A stretch of 10,336 nt of DNA, from NCBI GenBank assembly GCA_937988695.1, contig CALKHM010000061.1, forward strand, positions 1 to 10,336, given 5' to 3'. Position numbers and translations under genes: made by a program. Shown here piece by piece: positions 1-5,450 of this stretch. Source of the DNA: an uncultured Microbacterium sp. Lineage in GTDB: Bacteria > Actinomycetota > Actinomycetes > Actinomycetales > Microbacteriaceae. Below the pieces are notes generated by a model. That model had not been told where the DNA came from. It ran no database searches and saw only the letters and a list, made by a program, of their open reading frames with translations. The stretch's first letter is position 1; each line of letters opens with the position of its first letter.

Positions 1-1
1 C

Positions 2-742
2 GGCGCGCTCCTCCCCGACGCCGGCGACCCCGGGGCCGCCTTCACGGCGATCACCCAGATCGGCACGGAGGCGGCGGGCGTGGTCTTCTTCTGGCGTGAC
101 GTCGTCCGCATCATCGCGCACTGGTTCCGTGCGCTGTCCGGCAGGATCCCGCGCAACGACCCGGACGCGAAGATGGGCTGGCTCATCATCGTGGGCACGA
201 TCCCCATCGTCGTGCTCGGACTGCTGTTCCAGACCGCGATCGAGACCACACTGCGCTCACTGTGGATCGTCGCCGCGAGCCTGATCGTGTTCGGCGTGAT
301 CCTCGGCATCGCCGACATGGTCGCCACGCAGCGGCGCAAGCTCGACGACCTGACGGTCGGCCACGGCATCGTGTACGGCCTTGCGCAGTCGCTGGCCCTC
401 ATCCCGGGCGTGTCACGTTCGGGCGGCACGATCACAGCTGGCCTGCTCCTGGGCTATACGCGGGAGGCCGCCGCACGGTACGCGTTCCTGCTGGCGATCC
501 CCGCCGTGTTCGGCAGCGGGCTGTACGAGCTGTACAAGACGGTGAAATCACCGACGCACGAGGTGTTCACGATGGGTGAGACGGCCGCTGCCACCATCGT
601 GGCGTTCATCGTCGGCCTCACGGTGATCGCGTTCTTCATGAAGTGGATCACCCGGCACAGCTTCCTGCCGTTCGTGGTCTACCGCGTCGCCGTCGGCGCG
701 GCTCTCATCGTGCTGCTGAGCACGAACGTGATCCAGCCCTGA
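2..742 (+). CDS. uppP: Undecaprenyl-diphosphatase UppP (BacA family), 5'-truncated by window edge
   Basis: Integral membrane phosphatase that dephosphorylates undecaprenyl diphosphate to the monophosphate, recycling the lipid carrier for peptidoglycan and other wall polymers; overproduction of the family gives bacitracin resistance. The reading frame is open from base 2 and shows 246 residues, against about 270-290 for the family. Roughly the first 35-45 residues, with the Glu-rich catalytic motif, therefore lie outside the window. The second signature, PGVSRSGGT, is intact at bases 404-430; its Ser and Arg belong to the active site. Several hydrophobic segments follow, and the tail ends in a hydrophobic helix. 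A GTG at base 80 is in frame but is internal, because the sequence before it (DPGAAFTAITQIGTEAA) is conserved family sequence. The gene converges on the PAC2 gene with 27 bp between stop codons; I see no clear terminator there. Identity is secure; only the start is missing. Confidence 0.96.
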   Translation, partial: GALLPDAGDPGAAFTAITQIGTEAAGVVFFWRDVVRIIAHWFRALSGRIPRNDPDAKMGWLIIVGTIPIVVLGLLFQTAIETTLRSLWIVAASLIVFGVILGIADMVATQRRKLDDLTVGHGIVYGLAQSLALIPGVSRSGGTITAGLLLGYTREAAARYAFLLAIPAVFGSGLYELYKTVKSPTHEVFTMGETAAATIVAFIVGLTVIAFFMKWITRHSFLPFVVYRVAVGAALIVLLSTNVIQP

Positions 743-769
743 CCGTCCGGCCCGAGCGTCTCCCGGCCC

Positions 770-1627
770 TCACCGGCGCGGGTCGTCCCGACCCGGCTTG
801 CCGTCGCCGCCGCGACGCAGATACCGCTCGAACTCGCGGGCGATCGCGTCGCCGGACGCGTCCGGCGAGTCCCAGGTGTCCCGAGCGGCCTCCAACTGGC
901 GGATGTACTCGCTCATCTCCTCGTCCTGAGCGGCAGCGGCATCGATCGTCGCCTCCCAGGTCACGGCCTGCGTGGCCAGATCGCCGCGGGGCACCGACGT
1001 TCCGGTGACCTCCTCGAGCTTCTCCAGGAGAGCCAGGGTCGCCTTCGGGGACGGCGTGTGCCCGGCCACATAGTGCGGCACGCTCGCCCACAGCCCGATC
1101 GTCGGGATGCCCGCATCCTCGGCCGCTGCGGCCAAGGCGCTCAAGATCCCCACCGGACCCTCATAGACGGGCTTCTCCAGATCGAGCGCCGTGCGCAGCT
1201 GCTCGTTGTCGCTGCCGGCGAACACGGAGATCGGACGGGTGTGCGGAACGTCGGACATCATCGAGCCGAGTGCGACGAGGCCGGTGACGTCTTCACGCAG
1301 CATCACGTCGACGAGCTCTCCGGAGAAGGCCTGCCAGGCCCGCGCCGGCTCCACACCGGTCAGCAGCCAGAGCTGCGTGCCGCGAGGGCGCCCCGAGGGA
1401 CGATACACCGTGGCATCCGGCCAGGACAGCGTGCGTCGACCGTCGGAGTCCGTGCGCATCTCCGGACGGGTGTACTGGTAGTCGAAGTACAGCTCGGGGT
1501 CGACGGCGAAGACGCGCTCATAGGCACCGGTCTCCTTCAGGAGCGCGGTCGCGGCCGTGGCCGCCTCGCCGGCGTCGTTCCAGCCGTCGAACGCGACGAC
1601 CAGTACACGCCGACCCAGTCCGTCCAC
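770..1627 (-). CDS. PAC2 (proteasome assembly chaperone 2) family protein
   Basis: Cytoplasmic protein of the PAC2 family, related to M. tuberculosis Rv2125 and named after a eukaryotic/archaeal proteasome assembly chaperone; its bacterial function is not established. The 285-residue product begins VDGLGRRVLVVAFDGWNDAG, with the family-typical FDGWNDAGEAA near residues 13-23, and later shows VPHTRP, YEGPVGILSAL and WASVPHYVAGHTPSP, all usual in actinobacterial members. The C-terminus is acidic/helical and then ends in a charged GDGKPGRDDPRR tail. I chose GTG at 1627 because the strong purine tract GGGAGGGG (1640-1633) lies 5 nt upstream and conserved sequence starts immediately after. The frame stays open upstream to an ATG at 1903, but that part is antisense to the HAD gene and has no family similarity. 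The gene is transcribed divergently from the HAD-trmI operon. It is notable because the proteasome genes usually found nearby are absent. Confidence 0.9.
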   Translation of the reverse strand: MDGLGRRVLVVAFDGWNDAGEAATAATALLKETGAYERVFAVDPELYFDYQYTRPEMRTDSDGRRTLSWPDATVYRPSGRPRGTQLWLLTGVEPARAWQAFSGELVDVMLREDVTGLVALGSMMSDVPHTRPISVFAGSDNEQLRTALDLEKPVYEGPVGILSALAAAAEDAGIPTIGLWASVPHYVAGHTPSPKATLALLEKLEEVTGTSVPRGDLATQAVTWEATIDAAAAQDEEMSEYIRQLEAARDTWDSPDASGDAIAREFERYLRRGGDGKPGRDDPRR

Positions 1628-1632
1628 AAGAG

Positions 1633-1640
1633 CCCCTCCC
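1633..1640 (-). promoter_or_regulatory. Shine-Dalgarno sequence deciding the PAC2 start
   Basis: On the minus strand GGGAGGGG ends 5 nt before the GTG at 1627. It is the best anti-16S match in the region and supports this start over the longer open frame. Confidence 0.75.
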
Positions 1641-1648
1641 GCTCGCGT

Positions 1649-1663
1649 CCTACCCAGGATAGG
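1649..1663. repeat. 15-bp imperfect inverted repeat over the PAC2 -10 region
   Basis: CCTACCC-A-GGATAGG has 7-bp arms with one mismatch (1653/1659) around a central A. It overlaps the predicted PAC2 -10 hexamer and start site, where a repressor dimer would sit. It could equally be chance, since the -10 hexamer supplies half of the symmetry. Confidence 0.3.
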
Positions 1664-1684
1664 CGCAGCCCCGCGACGTGTGAC
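1656..1684 (-). promoter_or_regulatory. Predicted sigma70-type promoter of the PAC2 gene
   Basis: On the minus strand, GTCACA (1684-1679, 4 of 6 matches to TTGACA) is followed after 17 nt by TATCCT (1661-1656), a TAnnnT -10 hexamer. Transcription would start near 1649, leaving a leader of about 20 nt that contains the Shine-Dalgarno site. It is the only promoter here with a recognisable -35 at correct spacing. Prediction from sequence only. Confidence 0.55.
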
Positions 1685-1707
1685 CCGGCCCGCCGCATCC
1701 GGCTGGA

Positions 1708-1713
1708 TAGCAT
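1708..1713 (+). promoter_or_regulatory. Predicted -10 element for a leaderless HAD-trmI transcript
   Basis: TAGCAT fits the actinobacterial TAnnnT -10 pattern and lies exactly 6 nt before the ATG at 1720, so transcription would begin at or next to the start codon. The purine run GGAGGG abuts the ATG with no spacer and cannot act as a normal ribosome binding site. No -35 match is seen 16-18 nt upstream. Confidence 0.6.
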
Positions 1714-1719
1714 GGAGGG

Positions 1720-2400
1720 ATGACGTCCCGCCTGCCCGCTGCCGTCCTCTGGGACATGGATGGGACCCTTGTCGACACCGAGCCCTACTGGATGGCCGCG
1801 GAGACCCCTCTGGTGGAGAGCTTCGGCGGCAGCTGGTCGCACGAGCAGGCCCTGCAGATGGTCGGGCTGGGGCTGGATGACGCCGCCCGTATCCTGCAGG
1901 CACAGGGTGTGCGGATGGATGTCGCGGGCATCGTCAGGCACCTCACCGACGAGGTCCTCGCCTCGCTCGCACGGGACGGCGTGCCGTTCCGCCCGGGAGC
2001 ACGGGCGCTGCTGCAGAGCCTGAAGAACGCCGGCGTGAAGACCGCGCTGGTGACGATGTCGATGCGCAGGATGGCGCAGACCGTGGTCGACCTCATCGAC
2101 TTCGATGCGTTCGACGTGGTGGTCGCCGGTGACGATGTGACGCGTCCGAAGCCGTTCCCCGACCCGTACCTGCAGGCCAGTGCCGCGCTCGGCATCGATC
2201 CGCGCGATGCGGTCGCCATCGAGGACTCGCCCAACGGCCTGCGCGCGGCGGTCGCGTCCGGCGCCGTGACCCTCGGCGTGCCGTTGATGGTGTCGTTGAC
2301 CGGCGCCGGCGCCCACGCGCTGTGGCCGTCGCTGGAGGGACGCACGGCCGACGATGTCGCCGAGCTGTTCGCGACGCACCGTCACGAGGAGGTGGCATGA
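1720..2400 (+). CDS. HAD-superfamily hydrolase (beta-phosphoglucomutase/phosphatase-like)
   Basis: Cytoplasmic haloacid-dehalogenase-type phosphatase of 226 residues; the substrate is unknown. All four catalytic motifs are visible. Motif I is DMDGTLVDTEP (nucleophile Asp12, acid/base Asp14), motif II is the Thr/Ser in LVTMSM (about 111-114), motif III is Lys144 in RPKPFPDPY, and motif IV is EDSPNG (Glu168, Asp169). The stretch after motif I (about 19-90) is a helical cap, making it a subfamily I enzyme like beta-phosphoglucomutase, phosphoglycolate phosphatase or sugar-phosphate phosphatases. The ATG at 1720 is supported because motif I begins eight residues later and the -10 hexamer sits 6 nt upstream. 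The stop overlaps the trmI start as ATGA, so the two are probably translated together. HAD genes at this position beside trmI are common in actinobacteria, but no functional link to tRNA methylation is known to me. Confidence 0.93.
   Translation: MTSRLPAAVLWDMDGTLVDTEPYWMAAETPLVESFGGSWSHEQALQMVGLGLDDAARILQAQGVRMDVAGIVRHLTDEVLASLARDGVPFRPGARALLQSLKNAGVKTALVTMSMRRMAQTVVDLIDFDAFDVVVAGDDVTRPKPFPDPYLQASAALGIDPRDAVAIEDSPNGLRAAVASGAVTLGVPLMVSLTGAGAHALWPSLEGRTADDVAELFATHRHEEVA
2387..2392 (+). promoter_or_regulatory. Shine-Dalgarno sequence for trmI
   Basis: AGGAGG lies 4 nt before the ATG at 2397, inside the 3' end of the HAD gene. It fixes the trmI start over the in-frame ATG at 2322, which has no such site and would overlap the HAD gene heavily. 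Confidence 0.8.
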
Positions 2401-3425
2401 GCCACGCACCGCAGCCGAGTGGGCCGTTCCGGTACGGGGACCGCGTGCAGCTGACCGGCCCCAAGGGAAAGCTGCACACCATCACGCTGCGCGAAGGCGG
2501 GCAGCTGCACACGCATCGCGGGGTGCTGCGTCACGACATGCTCGTCGGTCTGCCCGATGGTTCGGTCGTGCGCAACAGCTCCGAGACCGAGTACCTCGCG
2601 CTGCGCCCGCTGCTGCGTGACTTCGTGATGTCGATGCCGCGCGGCGCCGCCATCGTCTATCCGAAGGATGCCGCGCAGATCCTCACCCAGGCCGACATCT
2701 TCCCAGGTGCGATCGTCGTCGAGGCGGGCGTCGGCAGCGGCGCGCTGTCACTATGGCTCCTGCGGGCCATCGGCCCGGAGGGACGGCTGGTCTCGTTCGA
2801 ACGCCGGGAGGAGTTCGCCGACGTCGCGCGGGCGAACGCCACCGCGTTCCTGGGGGAGAGCCCGCAGAACTGGCAGATCGTGATCGGCGACCTGGCCGAT
2901 GCCCTCCCGCCGTCCTTCCCGTCAGGTGCGGTGGATCGCGTGGTGCTCGACATGCTCGCCCCGTGGGAGTGCATCGACGCCGTCGCCGATGCCCTCGTGC
3001 CCGGCGGCGTGGTGCTGTGTTACGTCGCCACGGCGACCCAGCTCAGCCGCGTCGCAGAGTTCATCCGGGGCACCGGACTGTTCACCGAGCCGGAGTCCAG
3101 CGAGACGATGGTCCGCGGCTGGCATGTCGAGGGTCTGGCCGTGCGACCCGACCATCGCATGGTCGCGCACACCGGGTTCCTGCTGACCGCGCGCCGCCTG
3201 GCACCCGGGGCGGTACCGCCGGACGTGCGCCGCCGAGGGGTGCGCAAGACCGCCTACGGCGACGAGGACGTGGAGGCGTGGACGCCCGGCGCCGTGGGCG
3301 ACCGTGAGATCACCGACAAGAACCTGCGCAGGCGCGCCCGCGACGCGCAGCGGGCGGCCGACGGTGCGCAGCAGGCGGCGCAGGGGCGTCGGGCCGCGCA
3401 CGAGGCACAGAACGGGAGCGCCTAG
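2397..3425 (+). CDS. trmI: tRNA (adenine-N1-)-methyltransferase TrmI (m1A58)
   Basis: SAM-dependent enzyme that methylates N1 of A58 in the T-loop of tRNA, acting as a homotetramer in characterised bacterial and mycobacterial members. The N-terminal small beta domain (about 10-75, FRYGDRVQLTGPKGKLHTITL) is followed by a Rossmann methyltransferase fold. Motif I is VVEAGVGSGALS (107-118), a SAM-ribose acidic residue follows in VSFERREE, GDLAD is at 164-168, and the conserved Asp in VVLDMLAPW (Asp185) is the expected catalytic/tRNA-contact site. The core ends near HTGFLLTARRLAP (258-270). At 342 residues it is longer than M. tuberculosis Rv2118c (about 280); the extra is a C-terminal tail rich in Arg, Ala and Gln (about 273-342). 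It overlaps the HAD gene by ATGA. Its stop codon TAG (3423-3425) is also part of the predicted -10 of the next gene. In many actinobacteria arc/mpa follows here; it is missing. Confidence 0.95.
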   Translation: MSHAPQPSGPFRYGDRVQLTGPKGKLHTITLREGGQLHTHRGVLRHDMLVGLPDGSVVRNSSETEYLALRPLLRDFVMSMPRGAAIVYPKDAAQILTQADIFPGAIVVEAGVGSGALSLWLLRAIGPEGRLVSFERREEFADVARANATAFLGESPQNWQIVIGDLADALPPSFPSGAVDRVVLDMLAPWECIDAVADALVPGGVVLCYVATATQLSRVAEFIRGTGLFTEPESSETMVRGWHVEGLAVRPDHRMVAHTGFLLTARRLAPGAVPPDVRRRGVRKTAYGDEDVEAWTPGAVGDREITDKNLRRRARDAQRAADGAQQAAQGRRAAHEAQNGSA

Positions 3426-3428
3426 ACT
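3423..3428 (+). promoter_or_regulatory. Predicted -10 element of the FKBP gene, overlapping the trmI stop codon
   Basis: TAGACT lies exactly 6 nt before the GTG at 3435, the spacing of a leaderless transcript. Its first three bases are the trmI stop codon. No Shine-Dalgarno sequence occurs between it and the GTG (GTTCCG), and no good -35 is seen. The same hexamer precedes tatA. Confidence 0.6.
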
Positions 3429-3434
3429 GTTCCG

Positions 3435-4394
3435 GTGCGCAAGATCCCCGTTGCCCTCGCCGTCCTGTCTCTGACGGCCGTCGCCCTCGTCGGCTGCGCG
3501 TCCAGCAGCGACCCGGCGGCGTCCTGCCCGCGGACGACCGACGCCGGCTCGTCTACCATGAACCTCATCTCGGTCACGGGCGGATCATCCGCCCAGCCGA
3601 ACGTCGAGGTGCGCACTCCGCTGCACACGACGACCACGCAGTTCAAGGATGTGGCCAAGGGCACCGGGGACGTCCCGATCACGAGCGACTCGCAGATGGT
3701 CGTGCTGGATGTCGCGCTGGTCAGCGCGACGACGGGAAAGACGCTGGTGACGACGCCCTACGACGGCGACGAGAGCCGCGTGTATCCGGTCTCGCAGTGG
3801 GTGCAGTCGTTCCCGGGGTTCAAGGACGCCCTCCACTGCGCGACAGCGGGGACGCGGGCGGCCGTCGCCATCGCCCCGGGCGGCGTGCCGGAGGCATCGC
3901 TGGCGAGCCTGGGCATGACCAAGGGCGACTCGCTGGTGGCGGTTCTGGACGTGCGGAAGGTCTATCTCGCTGCGGCGAACGGCAGCCCCGTCTACAACGA
4001 CGGGTTCGGGATGCCGGCGGTGGTGCGTGCGCCAGGCGGTCGCCCCGGCGTCATCGTGCCCGACAGCCCGGCCCCCAAGACATTCCAGACCGAGGTGCTC
4101 AAGCGCGGCGACGGCGCGAAGGTCAGCGCGCAGCATCCGGTGCTGCTGCAGTACACCATCGTGAACTGGACGGACAAGTCGGTCGCCGACACCACGTGGG
4201 ACACCCAGGCGCAGTTCGTGACGCTGTCCACGAAGTCGAAGGGCTTCCAGCGCGCCGTCGAGGGGCAGACCGTAGGTTCGCAGATCCTTGCGGTCATCCC
4301 GCCGGCCGACGGTGACTCAGGGGCCAAGGACACGCAGATCGCGGTCATCGACATCCTCGGCATCGGCCCCGACAAGGCTGCTGGCGCGCAGTAG
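3435..4394 (+). CDS. FKBP-type peptidyl-prolyl isomerase-like lipoprotein
   Basis: Predicted exported lipoprotein of 319 residues with FKBP-like domains, putatively a folding factor on the outer face of the membrane. A signal peptide (MRKIPVALAVLSLTAVALVG) ends in the lipobox LVGC, so Cys21 would be lipidated. Two FKBP-like halves can be proposed: about 66-177 (from FKDVAKGTGDVPIT to LVAVLDVRKVY) and about 218-310 (from TEVLKRGDGAKVSAQHPVLLQY to IAVIDILGIG). Each has the pattern of opening strand, F/WxxxxxGF or GFQRAVEGQTVG, a proline-containing strand and a closing strand. Usual active-site positions are degenerate: the YTG motif reads YTI in the second half, and the typical FDSS is replaced by TTWDTQ. 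Catalysis is therefore unproven. The family commonly sits just upstream of pafB in Micrococcales proteasome loci. The GTG start is supported by the -10 element 6 nt upstream and by the signal peptide beginning at once. Confidence 0.83.
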   Translation: MRKIPVALAVLSLTAVALVGCASSSDPAASCPRTTDAGSSTMNLISVTGGSSAQPNVEVRTPLHTTTTQFKDVAKGTGDVPITSDSQMVVLDVALVSATTGKTLVTTPYDGDESRVYPVSQWVQSFPGFKDALHCATAGTRAAVAIAPGGVPEASLASLGMTKGDSLVAVLDVRKVYLAAANGSPVYNDGFGMPAVVRAPGGRPGVIVPDSPAPKTFQTEVLKRGDGAKVSAQHPVLLQYTIVNWTDKSVADTTWDTQAQFVTLSTKSKGFQRAVEGQTVGSQILAVIPPADGDSGAKDTQIAVIDILGIGPDKAAGAQ

Positions 4395-4427
4395 CCGCGC
4401 CTGCGTCCGTGCGACGGCACCGGCCCC

Positions 4428-4433
4428 TAGGAT
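4428..4433 (+). promoter_or_regulatory. Predicted -10 element for a leaderless pafBC transcript
   Basis: TAGGAT lies exactly 6 nt before the GTG at 4440. The 45-bp gap between the FKBP stop and pafB holds this hexamer and no convincing -35. The pafBC pair can therefore probably be transcribed independently of the FKBP gene. Confidence 0.6.
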
Positions 4434-4439
4434 GGGTGG

Positions 4440-5450
4440 GTGCCCGCCGACGACGTCTCCGTGTCTTCCGCCGAGCGCACTGCGCCCGAAGAGCGTCTGC
4501 TGAACCTCGTCGTCGCCCTGATGGCCACCGACCAGGGACTGACCAAGGACACGATCCTCGGCTCGGTCTCCGGCTACCGGGAGCAGATGGAGGCCGGCGC
4601 GTCGAAGGACGCGCTGGAGAAGATGTTCGAGCGCGACAAGGAGAACCTGCGCGGGCTGGGCGTGCCGATCGAGACGATCGGCGACCGGCTCGAGCCGGAC
4701 GATCTGCGACAGGCCCGCTATCGCGTCCCCACGGCGGAGTATGCGCTGCCCGACGAGATCACCTTCACCCCCGCTGAGGTCGCCGTGCTGAACCTGGCCG
4801 GCAGCGTGTGGGGGGAGGAGTCGCTGTCCGCGCCCGCCCGCAGCGGGCTGCGCAAGATCCGCTCCCTGGGCATCGCCGTCGACGAACCGATCATCGGCTA
4901 CGCGCCCCGCATCAGCTTGCACGGCACGGCGTTCGCGCCGCTGCAGCGAGCCATCGAGCAGGCGCGGGTCGCGACCTTCCCGTACCTGAAGCCGGGCGAG
5001 GAGAACCCTCGCACGCGCACCATCCGTCCGCTGGCGCTGGTGGAGTACGAGGCGCGCTGGCATGTGTACGGCATCGACGTGGATGCTGCTGCGGAGCGCA
5101 CGTTCCTGCTGTCGCGGATCGTCGGAGACGTGAAGATCACCCGGACCTCGTTCGACCAGGCGTTGCGTGCGGGTGCGGGTGAACGCGCCCTTGCCGGCCT
5201 CGAAGACCTCGCCCGGCGGCAGAGTGCTCTGCTGGAGGTGCACCCGGGCACCGAGGCGTCCCTGCGCCTGCAACGCCGGGGGACGGCGGAGGTGCAGGGG
5301 ATCAGGGTCCCGTTCGTCGACGTGCACATCTTCGCCGACGAGCTGGCGTCGTACGGCCCGGAGGTGCGCGTCGTCGATCCTCCTCAGCTGCGTGACCAGG
5401 TGATCCGTCGACTGCGCGCAGCGCTGGCGGCGAACGGGGGTGCGCGATGA
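4440..5450 (+). CDS. pafB: PafB, WYL-domain subunit of the PafBC DNA-damage-response activator
   Basis: Cytoplasmic transcription factor subunit of 336 residues. In mycobacteria PafB and PafC form a heterodimer that activates LexA/RecA-independent DNA repair genes; the WYL domain is thought to sense nucleic acid. An N-terminal winged-helix region (about 18-100) contains EERLLNLVVALMATDQGLTKDTIL and KDALEKMFERDKENLRGLGVPIET, the typical HTH and wing of this family. A middle helical part (110-150) is followed by the WYL domain (about 165-235), where the name-giving triplet is varied to RWHVYGID (206-213), with the conserved basic stretch FLLSRI (222-227). A C-terminal WCX-type extension runs to about 330. 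Translation should start at GTG 4440, placed by the -10 element. The stop overlaps pafC as ATGA, fitting equal production of the two subunits. Despite the name, the protein is not needed for proteasome activity. Confidence 0.93.
   Translation: MPADDVSVSSAERTAPEERLLNLVVALMATDQGLTKDTILGSVSGYREQMEAGASKDALEKMFERDKENLRGLGVPIETIGDRLEPDDLRQARYRVPTAEYALPDEITFTPAEVAVLNLAGSVWGEESLSAPARSGLRKIRSLGIAVDEPIIGYAPRISLHGTAFAPLQRAIEQARVATFPYLKPGEENPRTRTIRPLALVEYEARWHVYGIDVDAAAERTFLLSRIVGDVKITRTSFDQALRAGAGERALAGLEDLARRQSALLEVHPGTEASLRLQRRGTAEVQGIRVPFVDVHIFADELASYGPEVRVVDPPQLRDQVIRRLRAALAANGGAR

Noticed and set aside
743..769. Terminator between convergent uppP and PAC2
   Set aside because: Only 27 bp separate the stops and I found no stable hairpin with a T-tract in either direction.
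1628..1903. Upstream extension of the PAC2 reading frame to an ATG at 1903
   Set aside because: It is antisense to the HAD gene and would hold the divergent promoters; the Shine-Dalgarno site and family similarity both point to the GTG at 1627.
4383..4401. Possible terminator hairpin GGCGCG/CGCGCC after the FKBP gene
   Set aside because: A 6-bp GC stem with a 7-nt loop exists, but no T-tract follows, the stop codon lies in the loop, and such stems are frequent by chance at this GC content.
4395..4439. RecA-NDp/PafBC-type promoter motif (TGTCR, 8 nt, TAnnnT) before pafB or other genes
   Set aside because: None of the five plus-strand gene-start -10 elements nor the PAC2 promoter has a TGTCR box at the right distance, so I see no sign of PafBC self-regulation here.
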